NCBI GenBank assembly: GCA_000173575.1
Contig: ABYL01000060.1
Location: forward strand, 1-41,253
From: Burkholderia sp. H160
GTDB taxonomy: Bacteria; Pseudomonadota; Gammaproteobacteria; Burkholderiales; Burkholderiaceae
Reading direction: 5' to 3'
DNA: 41,253 bases
A program made the position numbers and the translations under genes. Positions 33,000 through 41,212 of the stretch are shown here, in pieces. How positions within the stretch are numbered: position 1 is the first letter of the stretch; every line of letters starts with the position of its first letter. A model generated the notes under the pieces. The model was not told the origin of the DNA and searched no databases. It worked only from the letters and a program-made list of their open reading frames with translations.

Positions 33000-33492
33000 G
33001 GTCGTTTCCAGAGTTGTCCTGCTGCGGTGTGGATGCAGTTGGCATGCGATCACAGCGCTCATTGGGCTTCCCGAGCCGGATACCACGCGATGCGTCAGCG
33101 GGGGCGCGTACTGGTCAATGTAGTGCAAAGATCGTCACGTCGCTGGCCAGTCGCGGGTGCTTTGACGCCAGACGGCGGTCGAACGGGGCTGGTGATCGCT
33201 CGTCGCGGAAGCGAGCAAACCGTGTGCCAACGCGGCCGGCCGAGGGGCGGCGCACCGGCGGGGAAAGGGCGAGGGTACAGCGAGATCGCTGGCGCCGAAC
33301 GTGCGCGGGCGCACGGAGCGCGCGCGAGAAAGCGTGCATTGTTACGCGCGCTGCGGGTCGCCCGGCATGTAAAACGGACCGGTGTGAGGCCGGTTTTACA
33401 CGACCGGAGTTACGATGCTGCGCGCGTGGCAACCGTATGGCACGCGCGTGGCATTCGCGTGACGTTCATCCGGGAGCCGCACAGGAGCAGGG
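33000..33492. other. Gene-free spacer between glgE and the DUF1345 gene
   Basis: This 493-bp stretch must hold the glgE-cluster promoter on the minus strand, but I find no convincing -35/-10 pair. An open frame crosses it on the plus strand, but it is continuous with the antisense of glgE and has no protein features. The only structured element I see is the TGTAAAAC/GTTTTACA inverted repeat at 33368-33400. Confidence 0.5.
33368..33400 (-). terminator. Inverted repeat after the DUF1345 gene, probable terminator
   Basis: TGTAAAAC (33368-33375) and GTTTTACA (33393-33400) form a perfect 8-bp outer stem; the inner bases pair only partly. It lies about 95 bp beyond the DUF1345 stop on the minus strand. 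It could instead be an operator for the glgE cluster, which is transcribed away from here about 370 bp downstream. Confidence 0.4.
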
Positions 33493-34155
33493 TCAGGAAC
33501 CCAGCAGCCCCGCCGCGATGTTCACGCACAAGCCGAGCACCGCGACGTTGAAGTAGAACGACAGGATCGATTGCGCCAGCGTCGCGCGGCGAATCTCGCG
33601 CGTGCGTAGCACGACGTCGGAGGTCTGCGACGCGACCGCGATCGTGAACGAGTAGTACATGAAGTCCCAGTAGTTCGGCAGCAAATGGTGATCGGGGAAC
33701 TTCAACGCGGTTTCGCGCGCGTCGGTGTCGTAGTAGAGGCGCGCGTAGTGCAGTGTGAAGATCGTCGGAATCAGGAACCATGCACCGATCAGCGTCAGAC
33801 CGGTCAACAGGTAGTGCCAGGCGACGGACGCGGCGCCCGCGCCCTTCGCCGATGCGAGTTCGAGCACGATTGCCGCGATGCTCGCGACCGTCGCGACACA
33901 GATCACGAAGAGCACGACGCCCGCGTTTTCGTCGTCGCGTATCGCGTTTTCACGCACGCGATGTTCGTCGGCTTGAGCCATGTGCACCCAGATCATCAGC
34001 AGGTAGCTCCAGATGGCCGCGTCCCAGCCGAACAACGTTCGTGCCATCGGACTCGCGTGACTGGGCACGAGGAACGCGACGATGATGCCGATCACGAGGC
34101 CGATCACCGTGCGGGGCCGATTGCGAAGAACCTGCGGATAATATTTGATGGTCAT
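33493..34155 (-). CDS. DUF1345 family membrane protein
   Basis: A 220-residue integral membrane protein with about five hydrophobic segments: near 16-31 (VIGLVIGIIVAFLVP), 46-60 (AIWSYLLMIWVHMAQ), 80-99 (VVLFVICVATVASIAAIVLE), 113-133 (WHYLLTGLTLIGAWFLIPTIF) and the C-terminal 196-218. The family signature YWDFMYYSFTIAVASQTSDV (about 164-183) is clear. The biochemical function of DUF1345 is unknown. It is transcribed in the same direction as glgE but separated by 493 bp, and it diverges from the sugar-dehydrogenase operon. I see no functional link to either. Confidence 0.85.
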   Translation of the reverse strand: MTIKYYPQVLRNRPRTVIGLVIGIIVAFLVPSHASPMARTLFGWDAAIWSYLLMIWVHMAQADEHRVRENAIRDDENAGVVLFVICVATVASIAAIVLELASAKGAGAASVAWHYLLTGLTLIGAWFLIPTIFTLHYARLYYDTDARETALKFPDHHLLPNYWDFMYYSFTIAVASQTSDVVLRTREIRRATLAQSILSFYFNVAVLGLCVNIAAGLLGS

Positions 34156-34545
34156 GGGACTCGATGAACAACGAAAGTGTATGACGGCCGATGTCGCGGA
34201 TTCTACGCGTACAGCGCAGACCGATTGTCGAATGATGGGTCACAAGCTATAGTCTTTCGCAGCGGCCTCGCGCGCCGCTTGCAGTTGAAAGGCGATTGGT
34301 AGAAAGCGGCAACCAGCGGCGATGAGAGCGCCGCGCCCGCCGCGCAACGCCCGTCGTCATTCCGTTGTCATTGCAATCATGCATGCAACACCACATTTGC
34401 TGCGCGCGTGAAATGCGCGCACCGATACGAGACCGCTGAAGCGGCGCAAGACCAGGTTTGGGGAAGAGCAAACGAAGCGGCACGCGAACGGCATCATGCC
34501 ATCGCCGCGCTGCTCGTCGAGAACGACTCATCATCTGGAGCCCCC
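34156..34545. other. Divergent regulatory region between the DUF1345 gene and the sugar dehydrogenase operon
   Basis: This 390-bp stretch holds a good plus-strand promoter candidate (34225-34253) and otherwise no recognisable gene. The frame open from 34408 is upstream, non-conserved sequence in frame with the gamma-subunit gene. If the promoter is real, the operon has a leader of about 285 nt, long enough for regulation. I see no known riboswitch. Confidence 0.5.
34225..34253 (+). promoter_or_regulatory. Sigma70-type promoter candidate for the sugar dehydrogenase operon
   Basis: TTGTCG (34225-34230) and TATAGT (34248-34253) are separated by exactly 17 bp. Both hexamers match the consensus at four or five of six positions. 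Confidence 0.45.
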
Positions 34546-35172
34546 ATGACAGATGTTCCTGAGCATAACGATGCGCATCTCAACCTGACGCATCGGCAAG
34601 GAGCGAAGTCCTATAGCAGTGCCACGCGTTTCACCGGCTTGTCCCCGTCTTTTTCCGCTTCACGCAGGGCGTGGGTGCTCGGCGTGTGCGCGGCGGCCGC
34701 GGCGCTCGCGTTCACGGGCGCGAGCCGTTCGCTGTCGTGGATCGCGCCCGCCCTCGCCGATACGCCGCCCGCCGGCGGCGGACTCAACGCCTTCCTCGCG
34801 CTGTCGCAACGCCTCACCGGTCGTAGCGGTTTCGATGCCGTGCTCGGCCAGCGTGTCTACGATGCGCTGTCTCGCTCCGATAGTCAGTTCACGCAGAACG
34901 TCGCCGCGCTGAACACGTGGCTGCAAGGTCACGGCGGCGTGCCGTCGGATACGGTCACGCAGGCGCTGCAGACCGACCAGCCCGCGCTGGCGAAAACAGT
35001 CGGCGCGATCATGCGCGCGTGGTATCTGGGCCTCGTTGGCGACATGCCGCATGTCGAAGTGGTCGCGTATGAAAAGGCGCTGATGTTCGACCCCGTGAAT
35101 GACGTGCTCACGATTCCCTCCTATTGCCGCGACGTGCCGTTCTACTGGACGCAGAAGCCGACGCCCGCGTGA
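34546..35172 (+). CDS. FAD-dependent sugar dehydrogenase gamma (small, Tat-exported) subunit
   Basis: A 208-residue protein from the ATG at 34546 (CTGGAGC just upstream). A twin-arginine-like signal, SRRAWVLG (R40-R41), is followed by a hydrophobic stretch (about 44-58) and an ALA cleavage site near residue 71. The mature part (LNAFLALSQRLTGRSGFD ... ALMFDPVNDVLTIPSYC) closely resembles, from memory, the gamma subunit of the Burkholderia cepacia FAD-glucose dehydrogenase. That subunit carries the folded catalytic subunit across the membrane through the Tat system. C194 in IPSYC corresponds to the Cys reported to form a disulphide with the alpha subunit. It precedes the alpha and cytochrome genes as in that operon. 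Confidence 0.88.
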   Translation: MTDVPEHNDAHLNLTHRQGAKSYSSATRFTGLSPSFSASRRAWVLGVCAAAAALAFTGASRSLSWIAPALADTPPAGGGLNAFLALSQRLTGRSGFDAVLGQRVYDALSRSDSQFTQNVAALNTWLQGHGGVPSDTVTQALQTDQPALAKTVGAIMRAWYLGLVGDMPHVEVVAYEKALMFDPVNDVLTIPSYCRDVPFYWTQKPTPA

Positions 35173-35272
35173 GCGGCGCGAGCCCGCCAGCGGGCAACGG
35201 CAGCGTCACGAAGAACGCGCAAGCGTCGCACGTACCAAGCCCGTAGCACGACGGGCACCAAAGAGGGTAACG

Positions 35273-36874
35273 ATGGCAAACACACAATCCGCCGATATCG
35301 TCGTGGTCGGCTCGGGCGTCGCCGGCAGTCTGGTGGCGCATCAGTTGGCGCTGGCGGGCGCGTCGGTGATCCTGCTCGAAGCGGGGCCGCGGATTCCGCG
35401 TTGGCAGATCGTCGAGAACTTTCGCAACTCGCCGGTCAAGGCCGACTTCGCGACGCCGTATCCGTCGACGCCCTACGCGCCGCATCCCGAGTACGCGCCC
35501 GCGAACAACTACCTGATCCAGAAGGGCGATTATCCGTACAACTCACAATATGTGCGGCTCGTCGGCGGCACCACGTGGCACTGGGCGGCGGCCGCGTGGC
35601 GGCTGCTGCCGTCGGACTTCCAGTTGCACAAGCTCTATGGCGTCGGGCGCGACTGGCCATATCCGTACGAAACGCTCGAACCGTGGTACGGAGCCGCCGA
35701 AGTGCAGCTTGGCGTGTCCGGTCCGGATAGCTCGATCGATCTCGGTTCGCCGCGCTCGAAGCCCTATCCGATGCAGCAACTGCCGCTGTCGTACATGGAT
35801 CAGCGTTTCAGCGACGTGCTCAACGCGCAGGGCTTCAAGGTCGTGCCCGAACCGGTCGCGCGCAACAGCCGGCCGTACGATGCGCGGCCGACCTGCTGCG
35901 GCAACAACAACTGCATGCCGATCTGTCCGATCGCCGCGATGTACAACGGCGTGATTCACGCGGAGAAGGCCGAGCAGGCCGGCGCGAAGCTGATTCCCGA
36001 AGCAGTCGCGTATCGCGTCGAAGCGGACGACAAAGGGCTCATCACCGCGGTCCACTACAAGGATCCGAACGGCAATGTCACGCGCGTCTCCGGCAAGCTG
36101 TTCGTGCTCGCGGCGAACGGCATCGAAACGCCAAAGCTGATGCTGATGTCGACCTCCGATAAATTTCCGCACGGCGTCGGCAACAGCTCCGATCAGGTGG
36201 GCCGCAACCTGATGGACCATCCGGGCACCGGCGTCACGTTTCTCGCCAACGAACCGCTATGGCCCGGCCGCGGCCCGATGGAAATGACCTCGATCGTCAA
36301 TTTCCGCGACGGCGCGTTCCGTTCCGATTACGCGTCGAAGAAGCTGCATCTGTCGAACGGTGTGCCGACCCTGAGCGTGACCGCCGGCCTGCTGAAAAAA
36401 GGCCTGACCGGCGCCGAGTTCGACCGGCAGATTCGCGACCGCGCGTCGCGCACGCTGACCATCAACAGCTTTCACGAGCATTTGCCGGAGCCGCAGAACC
36501 GCATCGTGCCGTCGGCCGATCACAAGGACGCCCTCGGCATTCCGCAGCCCGAGATCTATTACTCGATCAACGACTACGTGAAGAAGAGCGCCGCCGATAC
36601 CCACGAACTGTACGCACGGATCGCGTCGCTATTCGGCGGCACCGAGGTGTCGTTCGACGACAGCTTCGCGCCCAACAATCACATCATGGGCACGACGATC
36701 ATGGGCAGCGATGCGGCGAGTTCGGTCGTCGACGCGGACTGCCGCACGCACGATCATTCGAATCTGTTCATCGCGAGTAGCGGCGTGATGCCGACCGCCG
36801 CGTCCGTGAACTGCACGCTGACGATCGCAGCCTTGTCGCTGAAGCTGGCCGACAAGCTCAAGCGCGAAATCTGA
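35273..36874 (+). CDS. FAD-dependent sugar dehydrogenase catalytic (alpha) subunit, GMC family
   Basis: A 533-residue GMC oxidoreductase. The FAD dinucleotide-binding motif VVGSGVAGSLVAHQLA is near the start (12-27). GGTTWHWAAAAWR (99-111) is the second family motif. A Cys-rich segment, TCCGNNNCMPIC (207-218), carries C208, C214 and C218 for a 3Fe-4S cluster, and C209 suits a disulphide to the gamma subunit. Active-site residues are N469-H470 (PNNHIMG) and N513 (SVNCTLTI). The pattern matches B. cepacia FAD-glucose dehydrogenase, so periplasmic oxidation of an aldose C1 is likely. Paralogues act on gluconate or polyols, so the substrate is not certain. It lacks its own signal and depends on the gamma subunit. 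AGAGGG precedes the ATG. Confidence 0.9.
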   Translation: MANTQSADIVVVGSGVAGSLVAHQLALAGASVILLEAGPRIPRWQIVENFRNSPVKADFATPYPSTPYAPHPEYAPANNYLIQKGDYPYNSQYVRLVGGTTWHWAAAAWRLLPSDFQLHKLYGVGRDWPYPYETLEPWYGAAEVQLGVSGPDSSIDLGSPRSKPYPMQQLPLSYMDQRFSDVLNAQGFKVVPEPVARNSRPYDARPTCCGNNNCMPICPIAAMYNGVIHAEKAEQAGAKLIPEAVAYRVEADDKGLITAVHYKDPNGNVTRVSGKLFVLAANGIETPKLMLMSTSDKFPHGVGNSSDQVGRNLMDHPGTGVTFLANEPLWPGRGPMEMTSIVNFRDGAFRSDYASKKLHLSNGVPTLSVTAGLLKKGLTGAEFDRQIRDRASRTLTINSFHEHLPEPQNRIVPSADHKDALGIPQPEIYYSINDYVKKSAADTHELYARIASLFGGTEVSFDDSFAPNNHIMGTTIMGSDAASSVVDADCRTHDHSNLFIASSGVMPTAASVNCTLTIAALSLKLADKLKREI

Positions 36875-36894
36875 GCGCTGACCGGAGAGCCACA

Positions 36895-38322
36895 ATGATG
36901 AAGAACACCTCTCGCGTGCAGCCGGACCCTGCGCTGACGCACGTGAACCGGCGTCGCCGCTTCGGCGGCGCCTCGCTCGCGGCGGCGTTTTCGCTGTTCG
37001 CCCTGTCGATTGCGTGGTACGAGGCGCACGGCCCGGAGGCACACTCGACCGATGAGCTGCCGATTACCCAGGCGCGCGCCGACGACGCGGCGCAAGCGTC
37101 GGACGCCGAGGACACGCTCGCCGTGCCGCTCGTGAATGGCGAGCTCGTCAAACGCGGCCAGTACCTGACCCGTGTCGCCGATTGCGCGGCCTGCCATACG
37201 GCGGACAAGTCTCGCCCGTTCGCGGGCGGCCTGCCGATCAGCACGCCTTTCGGCACGATCGTGACGCCGAACATCACGCCCGACCCCGACACCGGTATCG
37301 GCCAATGGAGCGACGCCGATTTCATGCGCGCGATGCACGAAGGCATCGGCAAAGGCGGCCAGCGGCTGTACCCGGCGTTCCCGTACACGGCCTACACGCG
37401 CGTGACCGAACAGGACGTGCTCGCGATTCGCGCGTATCTGAACACGGTCGCACCGATCCACTACACGCCGCCCGCGAACAGCCTGAGGTTCCCGTTCAAC
37501 CTGCGCTGGCTGATGGTGTTCTGGAACCTGTTCAACTTCACCGAAGGGCGCTTCGTGCCGGACCCGAAACAAAGCCCCGAAAGGAACCGCGGCGCGTATC
37601 TGGTCGAAGGACTCGCGCATTGCGAGGAATGCCATACTCCGCGCAATTTCATGCAGGGGTTGAAGTCGAGCGCGCGTTTCTCCGGCGCGGTGCAGGCCGG
37701 CTGGCATGCGTTCAATATCACGCCGGACAAGCTGAGCGGCGTCGGCGACTGGCGCGACGACGAACTCGCGTCGTATCTGTCGACCGGCGCGGCGCCGGGG
37801 CGCGCGAGTGCGGCCGGGCCGATGGGCGAAGTGGTCGCGAACAGCACGCAGTATCTGACGCCGGTGGATTTGCGCTCGATCGTCGAGTTTCTGCGCTCGG
37901 TGCCGGCCGTGAGCGGCGGCGATGTGCGTCCCCGCCATCAATGGGGCAGTCCCGCCGCTGACGTCACCGCGTTGCGCGGCACCACGATTACCGCCGTGAA
38001 CGGCGCTCAGCTGTTCCTCGCCAATTGCGCGACCTGCCATAGCTGGACCGGGCAGGGAGTTGGCGCGAGCGCGCCGGGCGCGTATCCGTCGCTGATCCAT
38101 AACTCGACGGTCGGTGCGAACGACGCGAACAATCTCGCCTTGGTCATTCTGCACGGCGTGAACCGCACGACCGCGCACGCGGACGTTCTGATGCCCGCGT
38201 TCGGCGGCCATCTCGACGACGAGCAGATCGCGGCGATCACGAACTACGTGACGAAGCAGTTCGGCAATCCGCAGGCGACGATCACGACCGGCCAGGTGGC
38301 GAAGCTGCGCACGTTGCAGTAG
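36895..38322 (+). CDS. Triheme cytochrome c (beta) subunit of the sugar dehydrogenase
   Basis: A 475-residue protein with three CxxCH heme sites: CAACH (97-101), CEECH (243-247) and CATCH (378-382). A basic start (RRRRFGG) and a hydrophobic stretch (about 24-41, ASLAAAFSLFALSIAWY) form a signal or membrane anchor, so the hemes face the periplasm. It takes electrons from the Fe-S cluster of the alpha subunit and passes them to ubiquinone, as in B. cepacia FAD-GDH and acetic-acid-bacteria dehydrogenases. It starts 20 bp after the alpha stop with GGAGAG upstream (tandem ATG codons at 36895 and 36898). No clear terminator is visible in the 188 bp that follow. Confidence 0.92.
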   Translation: MMKNTSRVQPDPALTHVNRRRRFGGASLAAAFSLFALSIAWYEAHGPEAHSTDELPITQARADDAAQASDAEDTLAVPLVNGELVKRGQYLTRVADCAACHTADKSRPFAGGLPISTPFGTIVTPNITPDPDTGIGQWSDADFMRAMHEGIGKGGQRLYPAFPYTAYTRVTEQDVLAIRAYLNTVAPIHYTPPANSLRFPFNLRWLMVFWNLFNFTEGRFVPDPKQSPERNRGAYLVEGLAHCEECHTPRNFMQGLKSSARFSGAVQAGWHAFNITPDKLSGVGDWRDDELASYLSTGAAPGRASAAGPMGEVVANSTQYLTPVDLRSIVEFLRSVPAVSGGDVRPRHQWGSPAADVTALRGTTITAVNGAQLFLANCATCHSWTGQGVGASAPGAYPSLIHNSTVGANDANNLALVILHGVNRTTAHADVLMPAFGGHLDDEQIAAITNYVTKQFGNPQATITTGQVAKLRTLQ

Positions 38323-38510
38323 CGTGCGAGGCACCTCGAACGCGCGGCAGGAGTGACTTGCGCAACGATACATTTCGGGTAACGCATACCGCGAATCTGG
38401 CGTTTCCGTGTCATTTTTGCGCCGATTGAGGTCTTTCCTGCTCGATGAAGCGTGCGGAAACGATAGGCACCCCGCATACGCGTTGGCGTCGGCCGCATTA
38501 TCATGAATGG

Positions 38511-39248
38511 ATGAGTGCCACTCCCTTCAACTTCGTTCAGCATCACGCCGCCAACGAGGCCGGCCGCGATTTCGTGGTCGGTGATCTGCATGGCTGTGTC
38601 GATGCGTTGCGTTACCTGCTGTGTCAGATCGCGTTCGATCCGACGGTCGACCGGCTGTTTTCGGTTGGCGATCTGGTCGATCGCGGCGAGCACTCGGAGC
38701 AGGCGCTCGCGCTGCTCGCGAAGCCGTGGTTCTACGCGGTGCTCGGCAATCACGAGGACGCGTTGTGCGCGGTCGCCGAAGGCCGCTTGCGGCGGCAGTG
38801 GTGGTACGGCATCGGCGGCGCGTGGGCGGCCGACGTGCCCGACGAGCGTCTGCGCTACTACGCCGAGCATTTACGCACGCTGCCACTCGCGCGCGTGATC
38901 GGCAGCGGCAAGGCGCGCTTCAATGTTCTGCATGCCGAATTTTTCGGTTCGGACGCCGAGCTCGATGCGGGCAATTTTTCAGACGAAACGCGCCAGCAGA
39001 TGCTGTGGGGTCGCGAGCTCTTGCTCGGCAACGGCGATCCACTGCGCCAGCGCGGGCTGTCGCTGACCTATTGCGGCCATACGCCGGTGCGCGACATCAC
39101 GCAGATCGGCTCGCAGGTGTTCATCGATACCGGCGCGTTCGGGCCGGACGGCACGTTGACGATCGTGCAGCCGCAGGCACTGCGCCGCTGGTCGATCTCG
39201 GTCGAGGCAGCGCGCGCGGACGGGGCCGCGGCATTGGCCTTGCCTTGA
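38511..39248 (+). CDS. PP2A-like metallophosphoesterase (lambda-type Ser/Thr phosphatase)
   Basis: A 245-residue cytoplasmic phosphoesterase. The metal-binding motifs GDLHG (24-28), GDLVDRGE (53-60) and GNHE (79-82) are followed by a late His in NVLHAEF and by CGHTP. This spacing is that of bacterial lambda-phosphatase/PrpA-PrpB proteins, which dephosphorylate phosphoproteins or bis-nucleoside tetraphosphates. The start at ATG 38511 gives a family-like N-terminus but has no good ribosome binding site. An in-frame ATG at 38445 would add 22 basic residues and is the alternative. It stands alone between the dehydrogenase operon and the toxin-antitoxin pair. Confidence 0.88.
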   Translation: MSATPFNFVQHHAANEAGRDFVVGDLHGCVDALRYLLCQIAFDPTVDRLFSVGDLVDRGEHSEQALALLAKPWFYAVLGNHEDALCAVAEGRLRRQWWYGIGGAWAADVPDERLRYYAEHLRTLPLARVIGSGKARFNVLHAEFFGSDAELDAGNFSDETRQQMLWGRELLLGNGDPLRQRGLSLTYCGHTPVRDITQIGSQVFIDTGAFGPDGTLTIVQPQALRRWSISVEAARADGAAALALP

Positions 39249-39286
39249 GCGGCTGAAGTTCGCCACGCTGCTGCGCCGCTCTTCTC

Positions 39287-39988
39287 TCACCCGACCTGGT
39301 TCAACTCGAACACCATATCCACGCTGGTGCCGTTCCAGTTGTATTCGAGGTATGCCGCGTGATGGCAGTCGCGCAGCAGCGTCGTGCGGAACGCGGCGAG
39401 GCATTCGCCGGCGCTGTCGCGCACCGACGGATAGACGATGCCCGGCGCACCCGCCTCGCGCACCGCGCGACCGAGCGCCTGGCCGGTCAGGTACTGGTCG
39501 GGCGACAGCACGCCAGGATCGAGCTCGGGGTCATGACGCAAATCGACCACGCTGCCCTGCGCGATCACCGTGTAAAGACGCATCTGCTGACGCATCGGCG
39601 GCTCGGCGGTCGCTTCGAGGAACTTGCCGGTGTGGTAGCGCGTCTCGGTGATCGCAGTCGCACGCGAACGCGCGCAATAGAACACGCCGTACGTGCCGTC
39701 GGAAAAGCGGCTGCCAAGCGGATTCAGATGCGTGAGCGCGGCCATGATCGGCCCGTAGCCGGGGCCGAAACGGCGCTCCTCGCGCGGCACCAGATCGAGT
39801 TCGCCGAGTTCGGTGCGCAGACGGTCGTTGGTCATCGCTTCGAGCGCGTACAACGCGTCGAAATCTTCGGGAGAGGCGACCCGGTCGAACAGATTGACGG
39901 CCGGAAAGCGCGTCGGAATCACACGATACGCGGGCGACCAGTCGAGCGCGGCGCTGGTCCAGCGGTCCTGCCATTGCGGTCGTGTCAC
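39287..39988 (-). CDS. RES-domain toxin
   Basis: A 233-residue protein of the RES family, named for conserved Arg-Glu-Ser. The candidates here are R22 (AYRVIPTRFP), E115 (ATAITETRYH) and S188 (GIVYPSVRDSAG). RES toxins of known systems consume or transfer from NAD+ and stop growth until neutralised by the cognate Xre antitoxin. The start is the GTG at 39988, overlapping the antitoxin stop by 4 nt (GTGA); this ties toxin translation to the antitoxin. The longer frame upstream is only overlap with the antitoxin gene in another frame. Confidence 0.88.
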   Translation of the reverse strand: MTRPQWQDRWTSAALDWSPAYRVIPTRFPAVNLFDRVASPEDFDALYALEAMTNDRLRTELGELDLVPREERRFGPGYGPIMAALTHLNPLGSRFSDGTYGVFYCARSRATAITETRYHTGKFLEATAEPPMRQQMRLYTVIAQGSVVDLRHDPELDPGVLSPDQYLTGQALGRAVREAGAPGIVYPSVRDSAGECLAAFRTTLLRDCHHAAYLEYNWNGTSVDMVFELNQVG

Positions 39989-40422
39989 GCCCAGCCGCCT
40001 CGCATCGCGTCGAGATACTGGCGCACCGCCACGAGATCGCTGATGTTGCCCGCCAGCATGCGGTCCAGCGCGCGTTTGCCGCCGAATGGCGGCGCGCTGT
40101 TGGGGCGTTTGACCCAGGTGTCGGCAGCGCTCGGCTGCGGCAGCAGGATCTGCAGCGCCTTGTAGATGCCGAGCAGCAGCGACAATCGCTCCAGCGTGTC
40201 GTGGCTCAGGCGCGCGGTCTCGGGCGTCGCCCTCCACTTGAAGAACGTCGAGCGGCCCGGCTTGCCAAGCAGCACGATCTGCTCGTCGGCGTTCAGGTCC
40301 CAGTCGCGCGCGATGTTGAAGAACGCGCGCAGACCCGCCGCGGACATTTGCGGGAGCGTGGGTTCCGACAGCGACCGCCGCGGCGATGCTTCGGGCGAGG
40401 AAATTCGGGCGGCGTGAGCCAT
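39985..40422 (-). CDS. Xre/MbcA/ParS-type antitoxin of the RES pair
   Basis: A 145-residue protein from the ATG at 40422. The N-terminal helical region has an HTH-like Xre fold (LRAFFNIARDWDLNADEQIVLLG). The C-terminal MbcA/ParS toxin-binding domain has LERLSLLLGIYKALQILLP, a W/P-rich turn (DTWVKRPNSAPPFGGKRALDRML) and the closing VRQYLDAMRGGWA. Both parts match DUF2384 antitoxins. The antitoxin normally represses its own operon. An in-frame ATG at 40482 coincides with the -35 box of the promoter I assign to this gene, so 40422 is preferred. Confidence 0.88.
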   Translation of the reverse strand: MAHAARISSPEASPRRSLSEPTLPQMSAAGLRAFFNIARDWDLNADEQIVLLGKPGRSTFFKWRATPETARLSHDTLERLSLLLGIYKALQILLPQPSAADTWVKRPNSAPPFGGKRALDRMLAGNISDLVAVRQYLDAMRGGWA

Positions 40423-40454
40423 TTCGGGTAAGTCCCTATGTGTACTTATTTTCG

Positions 40455-40482
40455 ATAATAGTCTAAAAGTGGATTTTTGCAA
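40455..40482 (-). promoter_or_regulatory. Promoter of the RES/Xre operon
   Basis: On the minus strand TTGCAA (40482-40477) and TATTAT (40460-40455) are spaced 16 bp. The -10 box overlaps a small AT-rich inverted repeat (TTAT/ATAA, 40446-40458) that could be an antitoxin operator. Confidence 0.55.
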
Positions 40483-40487
40483 GAGAA

Positions 40488-40493
40488 TATAAT
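40488..40493 (+). promoter_or_regulatory. -10 element (TATAAT) of the exported-protein gene
   Basis: A perfect TATAAT lies 41 bp before the ATG at 40535. The -35 region (about 40465-40470, AAAAGT) is weak. It begins only 5 bp from the -35 of the divergent toxin-antitoxin promoter. Confidence 0.45.
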
Positions 40494-40534
40494 CCCGGCT
40501 CGTTTTGGCAGTCGTCGATCAGGAGAAGCAGGAG

Positions 40535-41212
40535 ATGCGGGTTCGAGCAGTAGCAGCGGCGCTGGCCGTGTGGTGTGTGTCGGAAGCGGCGTTGGCGGCC
40601 GGTTATGCGGAGGTGTGGAATCCGCCGGAGGCGAGCGGGCATGCCGCCAGGCAGGCGCACGCGCGGAAAAAGCCAGGGGCGGTGAAGGTGGAGGCGGGCG
40701 CCAAAGGTGGAGTCAAGGCGCAAGCCGGCGCGCATGCGAAGCAGACTGCGAGCGTCCAGCACGGAGCACCCCACCATGTTGCATCGGGCGGCACGGGCCA
40801 CGTCGGCAAACTCTCGGTGCGTAGCTGTGACCTCGAACAGCTTGCGGCGAGCGGGAACGCGAAAGGCGGCGTGAAGGGTGGTGCGAGGGGCGGTATGAAA
40901 GTCGCGGCCACGGGCCAGCACCGGACGCCCGCCAGCGCCACCGCGCGGCACGCGCAGCCGCATGTGCAACTGGCGCATGCGAACCCGGCTCCGGGCAAGG
41001 TGGTACACGCAAATTTCGCAGCGGGTCACACCGGGCGTCCGCACGTGGACAAGGTCGCGGCGAAGCCGGCGGTTTCCGGTGCGAATCCGACCAAGCCGCA
41101 CGTGCAGACTTCTCCGGACGCGTCCGCAAACGTTAGCGAGATCGAGCCGATGGGCTCCGAGCCCAATCCGGCGACCGCCCGCAGCGGTTCGCTGCCGCCG
41201 ATGATCTACTGA
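40535..41212 (+). CDS. Low-complexity exported protein, function unknown
   Basis: A 225-residue protein with a clear Sec signal peptide (MRVRAVAAALAVWCVSEAALA, cleavage near residue 21) starting at the ATG at 40535, preceded by AGGAGAAGCAGGAG. The mature part begins GYAEVWNPPEASG and then becomes rich in Ala, His, Gly, Lys and Pro, with repeated short motifs such as KGGVK (59-) and GAHAK, and a single Cys (VRSCDLEQL). I recognise no domain. Similar short exported proteins starting with AEVWNPPE occur in Burkholderia genomes, as far as I recall. The composition suggests a disordered periplasmic or cell-surface protein. The high histidine content might bind metal, which is speculation. Confidence 0.75.
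   Translation: MRVRAVAAALAVWCVSEAALAAGYAEVWNPPEASGHAARQAHARKKPGAVKVEAGAKGGVKAQAGAHAKQTASVQHGAPHHVASGGTGHVGKLSVRSCDLEQLAASGNAKGGVKGGARGGMKVAATGQHRTPASATARHAQPHVQLAHANPAPGKVVHANFAAGHTGRPHVDKVAAKPAVSGANPTKPHVQTSPDASANVSEIEPMGSEPNPATARSGSLPPMIY

Noticed and set aside
30545-33556. A 1,003-residue open frame on the plus strand, antisense to glgE and running into the spacer
   Set aside because: Its composition is that of antisense high-GC coding sequence; glgE on the other strand has all catalytic motifs. Its extension to 33,556 shows no protein features.
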